Origin: Loktanella sp. UBA3435
GTDB lineage: Bacteria; Pseudomonadota; Alphaproteobacteria; Rhodobacterales; Rhodobacteraceae
Assembly (NCBI GenBank): GCA_002378665.1
Contig: DFSO01000040.1
Span: 18,830 to 31,386, forward strand
Length of the DNA: 12,557 nt
Reading direction: 5' to 3'
The notes beneath the pieces were generated by a model, which was not told the DNA's origin, searched no databases, and worked only from the letters and a program-made list of their open reading frames with translations. The position numbers were made by a program, and so were the translations under genes. How positions within the stretch are numbered: position 1 is the stretch's first letter; every line of letters starts with the position of its first letter. Positions 4,557 through 11,474 of the stretch are shown in pieces.

Positions 4557-4802
4557 ATGAGGTTCCATAAATTCCCAGAAAGTTGTTGCCAGACCCGTGA
4601 TCATGGGGCATTAAGAATGCACGGTAACGACGAGAACATGACAACAAGGGGCGACAAAGAACCCCACGGCAAAAGCAGGTTTCATACAGGCCTTGTCATT
4701 ACTGAACAAAGAGATCCGGCGCGTGAGCGAGCAGACATCCCCCCAGGTGGCGCGCGCAGCTGGACATACCCGGAGACGGGACGATGGCGGCGGATTGAGT
4801 AG
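4557..4802 (+). CDS. Doubtful 81-codon leader ORF ending inside the terminator
   Basis: An open frame starts at ATG 4557 (GGTGG eight bases upstream) and stops at TAG 4800-4802; shorter versions could start at 4617 or 4638. The product would be polar and charged, with no recognised domain, hydrophobic segment or low-complexity repeat, and it uses codons such as AGG, AGA and ACA that the neighbours avoid, so it may well not be a protein. What makes it worth noting is position: its stop codon lies at the top of the left arm of the 13-bp terminator at 4788-4828. If translated, a ribosome at the stop would cover that arm. Confidence 0.18.
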   Translation: MRFHKFPESCCQTRDHGALRMHGNDENMTTRGDKEPHGKSRFHTGLVITEQRDPARERADIPPGGARSWTYPETGRWRRIE

Positions 4803-4828
4803 TGGCAGCTAACTCAATCCGCCGTTTT
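4788..4828 (+). terminator. Intrinsic terminator 53 nt upstream of mraZ
   Basis: A perfect 13-bp stem pairs CGGCGGATTGAGT (4788-4800) with ACTCAATCCGCCG (4812-4824) around an 11-nt loop and is followed by TTTT (4825-4828). The T-run is only on the plus-strand exit, so it would stop rightward transcription coming from the leader region or from mrp-GNAT. No gene obviously ends here, so it terminates either a non-coding RNA, a read-through transcript, or acts as an attenuator of the dcw operon. Confidence 0.72.
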
Positions 4829-4880
4829 CAGTTTAAAGGCCCGGTTTTCGGGCAAGTGGTTTAGAAAGGTCAACGGGACA

Positions 4881-5378
4881 GTGGTTCTGAGTTTTACAGG
4901 CGAACACACCCAAAAGGTGGACGGTAAGGGGCGCATGTCGATCCCTGCCGATTTTCGTCGCGTACTCGAATCTCAAGATCCTGAATGGACCGAAGGCCTG
5001 AACCCCCGCATGTATTTGCTGTACGGCGACCACCTCAAGAATGAGTTGCACGTCTATACGGTTGAGGAATTTGGCACGTTGGTCGCTTCGATCAATGCAA
5101 TGCCGAAGGGCTCGCCAGCAAAGAAGAAATTATCGCACCTCTATATCGGTCAATCCATGAAGATGGAGATCGACAAGGATGGTCGCACGGTGATGCCGAT
5201 CCGTCAGCGCGAAAAGCTGGGATTGAGCGACGGCGAGCTCTATTTCCGCGGCGTTGGTGATCACTTTGAAATCTGGAAGGCAGAGACCTTTACGGAAACA
5301 GTCGCCGAGGATATGACCTCGTGGCTGGACGCGCAGGGCGATGACTTTGATCCGCTCTCACTTTTGGATGCAGGGTAG
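4881..5378 (+). CDS. mraZ: Transcriptional regulator MraZ
   Basis: A 165-residue DNA-binding protein, the first gene of the dcw cluster. In E. coli MraZ represses its own operon by binding repeats upstream. Two SpoVT-AbrB-like repeats are visible. The first has the signature HTQKVDGKGRMSIPADFRRVLE (residues 9-30); the second is KMEIDKDGRTVMPIRQREKLGL around 94-115, with the typical DxxGR in each. Length is slightly over the usual 140-155. The start is GTG at 4881: no in-frame ATG exists before the first conserved motif, and AAAGG lies 11 nt upstream. The first residues (VLSFTGE) differ from the more common ARRFRGE. rsmH begins 10 nt after the stop. Confidence 0.95.
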   Translation: MVLSFTGEHTQKVDGKGRMSIPADFRRVLESQDPEWTEGLNPRMYLLYGDHLKNELHVYTVEEFGTLVASINAMPKGSPAKKKLSHLYIGQSMKMEIDKDGRTVMPIRQREKLGLSDGELYFRGVGDHFEIWKAETFTETVAEDMTSWLDAQGDDFDPLSLLDAG

Positions 5379-5388
5379 GAAAAATCTG

Positions 5389-6366
5389 ATGTCAGCTGCC
5401 ACTGAAACATCCCCTCATATTCCGGTTCTGATCCGCCCGCTGATTGCGGCAGTAGCACCCGTTACAGGCGTTTGGCTGGACGGCACGTTTGGCAATGGCG
5501 GCTATACGCGCGAATTGCTCGCGGCTGGTGCGGATAAGGTCATTGGCGTTGATCGTGATCCTGTTGTGTTCGAGATGGCGTCTGAATGGATTGATGGCTT
5601 TGGTGACCGTATCGAGACCGTTCAGGGCGAATTTTCCAAGTTAGATCAATACGCAAGCGAGCTTGACGGGATTGTTCTTGATCTTGGCGTGTCCTCTATG
5701 CAGCTTGATATAGCAGAGCGTGGTTTTTCGTTTATGCGCGAAGGTCCGCTGGATATGCGCATGTCCCAAGATGGGCGCACGGCGGCTGATATTTGCAACG
5801 AGGCCGATGAGGAAGAGATCGCATCGATCATCTATCTTTACGGCGAAGAACGCGCCTCGCGCCGCATTGCTAAGGCGATTGTGATGAACCGCCCGCTGAC
5901 CACGACCTTGCAATTGGCGTCGATTGTTGCGGGCTGTTTGCCACGTTCAAAGCCGAACCAAAGCCACCCCGCGACCCGCACCTTCCAAGCGTTGCGGATT
6001 GCGGTGAACAATGAATATGGCGAATTGGCCGAAGGGTTGATGGCCGCTGAACGCGCCCTGAAACCCGGTGGCAAATTGGCCGTTGTGACGTTCCATTCGG
6101 TCGAGGACCGTATGGTCAAACGCTTCCTTCAGGCCCGCTCTGGCAGCATGGCAAACGCCAACCGCTATGCGCCTGAGGTCGAGCAAGAGGTCGCTGCGTT
6201 TCGTGTTGAAAAGCGCAAGGCGATTATCGCTGACGAACAAGAACTCAATGAAAATCCACGCTCGCGCTCTGCCAAATTGCGCGTAGCAATCCGTACGGAT
6301 GCCCCCGCGCAGGCGATTGCTCCCGCCAAATTGGGCATGCCGATGATGAATAAAGGGAGCAGATAG
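5389..6366 (+). CDS. rsmH: 16S rRNA (cytosine(1402)-N(4))-methyltransferase RsmH
   Basis: A 325-residue SAM-dependent methyltransferase (formerly MraW) that N4-methylates C1402 of 16S rRNA in the ribosomal P site. The N-terminus HIPVLIRPLI (10-19) is the family opening. SAM motif I is DGTFGNGGYTRELL (31-44), followed by VIGVDRDP (51-58), the ribose-binding acidic strand. LDLGVSSMQLD (97-107), RGFSF (111-115) and GPLDMRM (119-125) are family-specific motifs. VTFHSVEDRMVKRF follows further on, and NPRSRSAKLRV near the C-terminus closes the fold. Length is normal. The ATG at 5389 has AGGAA about eight bases upstream; an in-frame ATG at 5341 inside mraZ gives a non-conserved extension. The TAG stop is directly followed by the ftsL ATG. 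Confidence 0.97.
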   Translation: MSAATETSPHIPVLIRPLIAAVAPVTGVWLDGTFGNGGYTRELLAAGADKVIGVDRDPVVFEMASEWIDGFGDRIETVQGEFSKLDQYASELDGIVLDLGVSSMQLDIAERGFSFMREGPLDMRMSQDGRTAADICNEADEEEIASIIYLYGEERASRRIAKAIVMNRPLTTTLQLASIVAGCLPRSKPNQSHPATRTFQALRIAVNNEYGELAEGLMAAERALKPGGKLAVVTFHSVEDRMVKRFLQARSGSMANANRYAPEVEQEVAAFRVEKRKAIIADEQELNENPRSRSAKLRVAIRTDAPAQAIAPAKLGMPMMNKGSR

Positions 6367-6729
6367 ATGCGCAGCATTCTTTTTGTTTTGGCTGGCTTGA
6401 TGGTCATGGGCCTCGCATTTTGGTCCTATCAGGAAAACTATAAGACCCGCGATGTGATCTCGGATGTGCGTAGTTTGCATGGCCAGATTGGCAGCAATCA
6501 CGAACGTTTAGGGATGTTGCGGGCTGAATGGGCCTATTTGAACCGTCCTGACCGCCTGTCTGACCTTGCAGAATTGAACTTTGAGCGTCTGGGCCTGTTG
6601 CCTTTGATGCCGAACGCTTTTGGCCGCGTGGATCAGGTGATCTATCCGATTCCAGATGTCCTGCCGATCATCGTGCCTATTGAGGTTGGCAGCACACCTG
6701 CCCCGGTCGACGGGGAGGAAGCGCTATGA
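6367..6729 (+). CDS. ftsL: Cell division protein FtsL
   Basis: A 120-residue single-span membrane protein of the divisome. FtsL forms a complex with FtsB/FtsQ and activates the FtsW-FtsI septal synthase. A very short cytoplasmic start is followed by a membrane segment at about residues 4-20 (ILFVLAGLMVMGLAFWS). A periplasmic coiled-coil stretch (VISDVRSLHGQIGSNHERLGMLRAEWA, about 30-56) then leads to AYLNRPDRLSDLAE, a pattern typical of alphaproteobacterial FtsL. The C-terminal tail is Pro/Val-rich (IPDVLPIIVPIEVG). FtsL proteins are poorly conserved, so the name rests on this architecture and on position between rsmH and ftsI. AAGGGAG upstream is the ribosome site; the ATG abuts the rsmH stop and the TGA overlaps the ftsI start as ATGA. 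Confidence 0.92.
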   Translation: MRSILFVLAGLMVMGLAFWSYQENYKTRDVISDVRSLHGQIGSNHERLGMLRAEWAYLNRPDRLSDLAELNFERLGLLPLMPNAFGRVDQVIYPIPDVLPIIVPIEVGSTPAPVDGEEAL

Positions 6730-8510
6730 TCCGCACGCCGCTTCGCCCGCTTGCCCGAATTCTGAAGGCTCGCGAAAAGGGTGAGAACCCCGATGCGATT
6801 GAAGCCGAAAACATCCGTTTGCGCCGTGAAGACGTGCGCGACAAATCGCGGATGCGTGCCGAAGGCCGTTTGCTGGTCATGGGGGCGATGTTTGCTTTGG
6901 CTTATGGTGCCATTGGCGTGCGCATGGGCGCGCTTGCTGGCACCGTGCCAGAAGAGCCGCAATCAACCGTCGTAGGCAACCCGATCTTTGGCCAACGCGC
7001 TGATATTGTGGACCGTAACGGCCGTATTTTGGCGACAAACCTAGATACACACGCGCTCTATGCGCATCCACGTGATATGGTTGATCCTGAGCAGACGGCG
7101 CGTGAGCTTGCGGCAATTTTCCCAGAGTTAAAGGTCGATCAGCTTGTGAGGGATTTCACAGGCACCCGTAAATTTGTCTGGATTCGCAGGCAGTTAAGCC
7201 CCGAGCAAATGCAGCAAGTGCATGATATCGGCAGCCCCGGTTTGGTATTTGGTCCACGTGAAATGCGTCTTTATCCGAACGGTGCGATTGCTGCGCATAT
7301 CCTTGGCGGTGCCTCTTATGGCCGCGAAGGTGTGGCCAGCGCCGAGGTGATTGGCGTGGCGGGTGTCGAGCGTAAGTTCGACGAATATCTGCGCGATCCC
7401 GCCAATGAAGGTGCGCCGCTTGAGCTTTCGATCGACCTGACCATTCAGGCTGCCGCAGAAGAAGTGCTGGCAGGCGGTATGTCGATCATGAACGCCAAAG
7501 GTGCGGCATCGGTTTTGATGGATGTGCATACAGGCGAGATCATTTCGATGGTGTCATTGCCCGACTTTGACCCAAACAAGCGCCCGCAAGTTTTGCTGAC
7601 AGGCGATCAATCTGACAGCCCGCTGTTTAACCGCGCGGTGCAGGGCGTCTACGAGCTTGGCTCGACGTTCAAGATTTTTGCAGTGGCGCAAGCGATGGAA
7701 CTTGGCCTGATCAATCCAGAAACGATGATCAACACCAAAGGCCCGCTGCAATGGGGCAAGTTCCGCATCCGCGATTTCCACGATTACGGGGCGCAATTGT
7801 CCGCCACTGACGTGATTGTGCAATCGTCAAACATCGGCACTGCACGTATCGCGATGCAGATTGGCGCCGAGCGTCAGCAAGAATTTCTGCGCAGTCTTGG
7901 CTTTATGGAAGCCACACCTGTCGAGCTACAAGAGGCCCCGTCTGGTGCGCCGCTTTTGCCGCGCAACTGGTCTGAATTGTCAACAATGACAATCTCTTAT
8001 GGGCACGGACTGTCGTCTTCGCCACTGCATTTGGCGACAGCCTATTCCTCACTTCTCAACGGTGGCACGCGGGTTTATCCAACCTTGTTGCACCGTGAAA
8101 ACCGCCAAACTGGACCACGCATCGTGCGCGCTGAAATCTCTGAGCGATCACGCGATATGCTGCGCCAAGTGGTGTCACGCGGCACCGCGTCCTTTGGTGA
8201 AGTCGAAGGCTATGAGGTTGGTGGCAAAACAGGCACCGCCGACAAGCCAAAGGAAAATGGCGGCGGCTATTATAAGGACAAGGTTATCGCGACCTTTGCC
8301 TCCGTGTTCCCCGCCAATGATCCGCAATATGTGCTGATCGTGACTTTTGATGAGCCATCGGAGAATTCGGGCAGTGAACCGCGCCGTACAGCTGGTTGGA
8401 CGGCTGTGCCAGTGGCCGCTGAGATGATCCGCCGCGTTGCCCCTCTGCTTGGGTTGCGACCACAAGTGGACAGAACAGAGCCTATCGGTGTAACACTCAC
8501 CTCAAATTAA
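6726..8510 (+). CDS. ftsI: Peptidoglycan D,D-transpeptidase FtsI (PBP3)
   Basis: A 594-residue class B penicillin-binding protein that crosslinks septal peptidoglycan and is a beta-lactam target. A charged cytoplasmic N-terminus of about 48 residues precedes one membrane anchor (LLVMGAMFALAYGAIGV, 49-65). The periplasmic pedestal domain starts near RADIVDRNGRILATNL (91-106), the usual family opening, and includes YPNGAIAAHILGG (183-195). The transpeptidase domain holds all three active-site motifs: S313-T-F-K316 with the acyl-ester serine in GSTFKIF, S367-S-N369, and K501-T-G503 in GGKTGTADKP. Length is normal. GGAGG lies eight bases before the ATG, and the ATGA overlap with ftsL suggests translational coupling. 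murE follows after a 13-nt gap. Confidence 0.97.
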   Translation: MIRTPLRPLARILKAREKGENPDAIEAENIRLRREDVRDKSRMRAEGRLLVMGAMFALAYGAIGVRMGALAGTVPEEPQSTVVGNPIFGQRADIVDRNGRILATNLDTHALYAHPRDMVDPEQTARELAAIFPELKVDQLVRDFTGTRKFVWIRRQLSPEQMQQVHDIGSPGLVFGPREMRLYPNGAIAAHILGGASYGREGVASAEVIGVAGVERKFDEYLRDPANEGAPLELSIDLTIQAAAEEVLAGGMSIMNAKGAASVLMDVHTGEIISMVSLPDFDPNKRPQVLLTGDQSDSPLFNRAVQGVYELGSTFKIFAVAQAMELGLINPETMINTKGPLQWGKFRIRDFHDYGAQLSATDVIVQSSNIGTARIAMQIGAERQQEFLRSLGFMEATPVELQEAPSGAPLLPRNWSELSTMTISYGHGLSSSPLHLATAYSSLLNGGTRVYPTLLHRENRQTGPRIVRAEISERSRDMLRQVVSRGTASFGEVEGYEVGGKTGTADKPKENGGGYYKDKVIATFASVFPANDPQYVLIVTFDEPSENSGSEPRRTAGWTAVPVAAEMIRRVAPLLGLRPQVDRTEPIGVTLTSN

Positions 8511-8523
8511 TCGAGTGGGTGAC

Positions 8524-10023
8524 ATGGCCGAAATTTCCAAGACGTTGACCGAGCTGGGCTTGACCGCAGCAGGAGGGCGCGACGCTACTATAACAGGGCT
8601 CACGGTTGATAGCCGTGCTGTGAAAAAGGGCATGTTGTTTGCCGCGTTACCGGGCGTGAAGGTGCATGGCGCCTCCTTTATCGGCACAGCATTGGCGCAG
8701 GGTACGACTGCGATTTTGACCGATTCAAAAGGGGCAGCATTGGCTGCTGACGAATTGGCGGCCTCTGATGCCGCCGTGATCGTGGCCCAAGACCCGCGTC
8801 AAACACTTGCCCAAACAGCCAGCCTTTGGTTTGGCCCGCACCCTAGTACCGTTGTTGCGGTGACTGGCACCAATGGCAAAACATCCGTCAGCACATTCGC
8901 CCGCCAGATTTGGGAAGAGTTGCAGATCGCAGGTGTCAACCTTGGCACCACGGGGGTTGAAGGCGCGTGGTCACATCCGCTTAAGCACACAACGCCAGAG
9001 CCGATCACATTGCACCGCGTCATGGCCGAGGCCACGGCAGAGGGGATCACCCATGTGGCGATGGAGGCGTCGTCTCATGGGCTTGATCAACGTCGCCTAG
9101 ATGGGGTCATTTTGGCCGCGGCTGCGTTCACGAATTTCACCCAAGACCACTTGGACTATCACGAGACTTTTGAAGCCTATTTTCAAGCGAAGATGGGCCT
9201 GTTCACCCGCGTTCTGCCTGATGATGCGGTGGCGGTGATCAACCTTGATGACCCCAAGGGCGAGCACGTTGCGGGCATTTGTGCCGACCGTGGCCAAGAG
9301 GTGATTGGCGTTGGCCGGCACCCGAACGCGCGTTTGCGTCTGACAGGTCAACGGTTCGACGAGACGGGCCAAGACCTGCTGTTCATGTGGCAAGGCGAGG
9401 CCCATCAGACGCGGCTCAACCTGATTGGCGGGTTCCAAGCCGATAACGTTTTGCTTGCGGCTGGCCTTGTGATTGCGGCGGGGGCTGATGCGGATAGCGT
9501 CTTTGAAACTTTGCCGCATTTGTCCACGGTGCGGGGCCGTATGGAACTGGCGGCGCGGCGTGAAAACGGCGCTTCGGTCTTTGTCGATTACGCCCATACG
9601 CCCGATGCTATTGCGACCGCGCTTAAGGCGATGCGCCCGCATGTGATGGGGCGGATTATTGCGATTGTTGGCGCTGGTGGCGACCGTGATGTGGGCAAGC
9701 GGCCTTTGATGGGGGCTGCTGCTGCCGAATTTGCTGATGTGGTGATCGTTACCGATGATAACCCACGCTCTGAGGACCCCGCGAGCATTCGTGCCGCTGT
9801 GATGTCGGGCGCGTTGAATGGTATTGGCACGCCAAGCGTGACCGAAGTTGGCGACCGCGCCGAGGCGATTTTGCGCGGCATTGATGCGCTTGGGGCAGGG
9901 GATGCCCTGTTGATTGCGGGCAAGGGCCACGAGAGCGGGCAAACCGTTGGCGATGTGACCTTGCCGTTTGATGATGTGGAGCAGGCGAGCGTTGCTGCCG
10001 CCGCTTTGGAGGGCCGGATATGA
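8524..10023 (+). CDS. murE: UDP-MurNAc-tripeptide synthetase MurE (meso-DAP adding)
   Basis: A 499-residue cytoplasmic Mur ligase that adds meso-diaminopimelate to UDP-MurNAc-L-Ala-D-Glu with ATP. The N-terminal UDP-binding domain includes ITGLTVDSRAVKKGMLF (23-39). The ATP loop is TGTNGKT (114-120). The carbamylated-lysine region is YFQAKMGLF, with K223. DYAHTPD (355-361) starts the C-terminal domain. The sequence TDDNPRSEDP contains D412-N-P-R415, the motif that selects meso-DAP over lysine. GKGHE (467-471) is also conserved. The ATG at 8524 gives a typical N-terminus; an in-frame GTG at 8515 is nine bases earlier, and neither has a strong ribosome site. The last codons overlap the murF start (ATGA). 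Confidence 0.97.
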   Translation: MAEISKTLTELGLTAAGGRDATITGLTVDSRAVKKGMLFAALPGVKVHGASFIGTALAQGTTAILTDSKGAALAADELAASDAAVIVAQDPRQTLAQTASLWFGPHPSTVVAVTGTNGKTSVSTFARQIWEELQIAGVNLGTTGVEGAWSHPLKHTTPEPITLHRVMAEATAEGITHVAMEASSHGLDQRRLDGVILAAAAFTNFTQDHLDYHETFEAYFQAKMGLFTRVLPDDAVAVINLDDPKGEHVAGICADRGQEVIGVGRHPNARLRLTGQRFDETGQDLLFMWQGEAHQTRLNLIGGFQADNVLLAAGLVIAAGADADSVFETLPHLSTVRGRMELAARRENGASVFVDYAHTPDAIATALKAMRPHVMGRIIAIVGAGGDRDVGKRPLMGAAAAEFADVVIVTDDNPRSEDPASIRAAVMSGALNGIGTPSVTEVGDRAEAILRGIDALGAGDALLIAGKGHESGQTVGDVTLPFDDVEQASVAAAALEGRI

Positions 10024-11444
10024 GTGCGCTTTGGACAATGAGCGAGGCTGTCGCGGCCACAGGGGGCGTGAGTGCTACTGATTGGGCTGCGAACGGCGTA
10101 TCGATTGATACGCGCACGATTCAGGCAGGCGATTTGTTCGTTGCCTTGAAGGATATTCGCGACGGGCATGACTTTGTTGCTTTGGCGCTAGAGAAGGGGG
10201 CTGCGGCCGCTTTGGTAACCCACCGCCCCGCGGGTGTGGCAGAGGATGCGCCATTGCTGATCGTACCTAACGTGTTGGAAGCGCTTGAGAAATTGGGTGT
10301 GGCGTCGCGTGCGCGCACATCGGCCAAAGTCGTCGGTGTCACAGGCTCCGTTGGCAAAACATCGACCAAAGAAATGCTGCGCGCGATGTTGACGCCGCAA
10401 GGCAAAACGCATGTTGCAGAAGCGTCATATAACAACCACTGGGGTGTGCCACTGACCCTCGCACGGATGCCCGCAGACGCGGATTTCGCGGTGATCGAGA
10501 TCGGCATGAATCATCCAGGAGAGATTGCGCCTCTGTCGAGAATGGCAGCGCCCCATGTGGTGATGATCACCACCGTAGCGGCCGCGCATTTGGAGGCGTT
10601 CGAGAACGTCGAAGGCATTGCCGTCGAGAAAGCCGCGATCATGGATGGGCTGGTTAAGGGCGGCGTTGCGGTTTTGTACGCGGATATTCCGACGGTTGCC
10701 GTGTTGACCGATTACGCCGCGAAGCTGCAAGCTCCCGCGATCATGTTCGGCGTGCATGGGAGCGATTGGGAGGCAAAGGACGTGCGCCTGACCGACCAAG
10801 TGACCGTTGTGACCGCTGCCCATGGCGAGACTGAATACCTGTTCAAACTTGCTGTTCCGGGCCGCCATTTTGCAATGAACGCTGTTGGTGTTTTGGCCGT
10901 GGTTGATGCGGTTGGTGGCGATCCTGTGCAGGCAGCACTTGATATCAACACTTGGGTGCCACCTGGTGGGCGCGGTACGCGTGAGGTTGTGGTGCTTGAC
11001 CCTGCGGTTTCGGGTGACACGATTGATCTGATTGATGATGCGTTCAACGCGAACCCGACTTCGATGACGGCTTCGCTAGAAATTCTGGCAGCCGCAAAAC
11101 CGCGTGATGGGGTGGGTCGTATTGTCAAAGGACGCCGCATCGCGATCCTTGGAGATATGTTGGAGCTGGGGCCATCAGAGTTTGAGATGCACCGGGCCAT
11201 TGCGCACGATAAGCACCTACAAAAATTGGATATTGTGCATTGTGTGGGGCCGCGAATGCAGCACCTGCACGCGGCACTCCCAGAGGCGCTTCGCGGTATC
11301 TGGGCCGAAGACGCCGCGGCCATGTGCGTGCAAATCCGCAAGTTGGTGGACGCAGGCGATGTTGTGCTCGTGAAGGGCTCGAAGGGTAGTAAAGTCAGCA
11401 CAGTCGTTGACGCTATCCGTAAATTGGGGCATCGCAGGGCTTAA
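10020..11444 (+). CDS. murF: UDP-MurNAc-tripeptide:D-Ala-D-Ala ligase MurF
   Basis: A 474-residue cytoplasmic Mur ligase that joins D-Ala-D-Ala to the UDP-MurNAc-tripeptide, finishing the pentapeptide. The N-terminal domain has VSIDTRTIQAGDLFVALK (27-44), the family signature. The ATP loop is TGSVGKT (108-114), followed by STKEML. SYNNHWGVPLTL and VIEIGMNHPGEI are conserved in MurF. The C-terminal domain includes DDAFNANPTSM, corresponding to the D-x-Y-N-ANPxSM motif with Phe in place of the usual Tyr. GRRIAILGDMLELG and LVKGSKGSKV are further family landmarks. Length is normal. The four-base overlap with murE implies coupling, and mraY starts after a 30-nt gap with no terminator. Confidence 0.96.
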   Translation: MSALWTMSEAVAATGGVSATDWAANGVSIDTRTIQAGDLFVALKDIRDGHDFVALALEKGAAAALVTHRPAGVAEDAPLLIVPNVLEALEKLGVASRARTSAKVVGVTGSVGKTSTKEMLRAMLTPQGKTHVAEASYNNHWGVPLTLARMPADADFAVIEIGMNHPGEIAPLSRMAAPHVVMITTVAAAHLEAFENVEGIAVEKAAIMDGLVKGGVAVLYADIPTVAVLTDYAAKLQAPAIMFGVHGSDWEAKDVRLTDQVTVVTAAHGETEYLFKLAVPGRHFAMNAVGVLAVVDAVGGDPVQAALDINTWVPPGGRGTREVVVLDPAVSGDTIDLIDDAFNANPTSMTASLEILAAAKPRDGVGRIVKGRRIAILGDMLELGPSEFEMHRAIAHDKHLQKLDIVHCVGPRMQHLHAALPEALRGIWAEDAAAMCVQIRKLVDAGDVVLVKGSKGSKVSTVVDAIRKLGHRRA

Positions 11445-11474
11445 GGCTTTGGACGCGTAAGAAGGTTTGAAAAT

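Larger units (their letters stand above)
4266..4880. other. 615-nt intergenic/leader region before the dcw operon
   Basis: No convincing gene is seen here. The stretch holds a perfect DnaA box (4405-4413) overlapping a 10-bp palindrome CAGGCGCCTG (4397-4406). It has four GANTC sites (4289, 4321, 4443, 4485), the last inside the palindrome TGTGAGTCACA (4482-4492). There are G-rich 10-nt repeats (4514-4538), local RNA structure (ATGAC...AAGG, 4638-4649, pairs with CCTTGTCAT, 4691-4699, enclosing GGGG/CCCC) and a strong terminator at 4788-4828. A small hairpin GCCCG/CGGGC lies at 4839-4853, just before mraZ. No RNase P RNA, tmRNA or SRP RNA signature was found. Codon use in the open frame through it is unlike the neighbouring genes. 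Confidence 0.6.

Noticed and set aside
4266..4880. RNase P RNA, tmRNA, SRP RNA or 6S RNA before mraZ
   Set aside because: I looked for the conserved RNase P core (GAGGAAAGTCCGG type), a tmRNA tag frame with acceptor stem and the SRP GGAAG/AGCAG core; none is present. 6S RNA could not be excluded firmly but no supporting long central-bubble hairpin was found.
8515..8523. GTG start of murE at 8515
   Set aside because: Adds only three residues and no better ribosome site; the ATG at 8524 is the simpler choice, though the GTG remains possible.
9097..10038. 313-codon open frame antisense to murE
   Set aside because: It lies fully opposite a conserved MurE. The product has no domain and its length is explained by codon bias in the sense gene.
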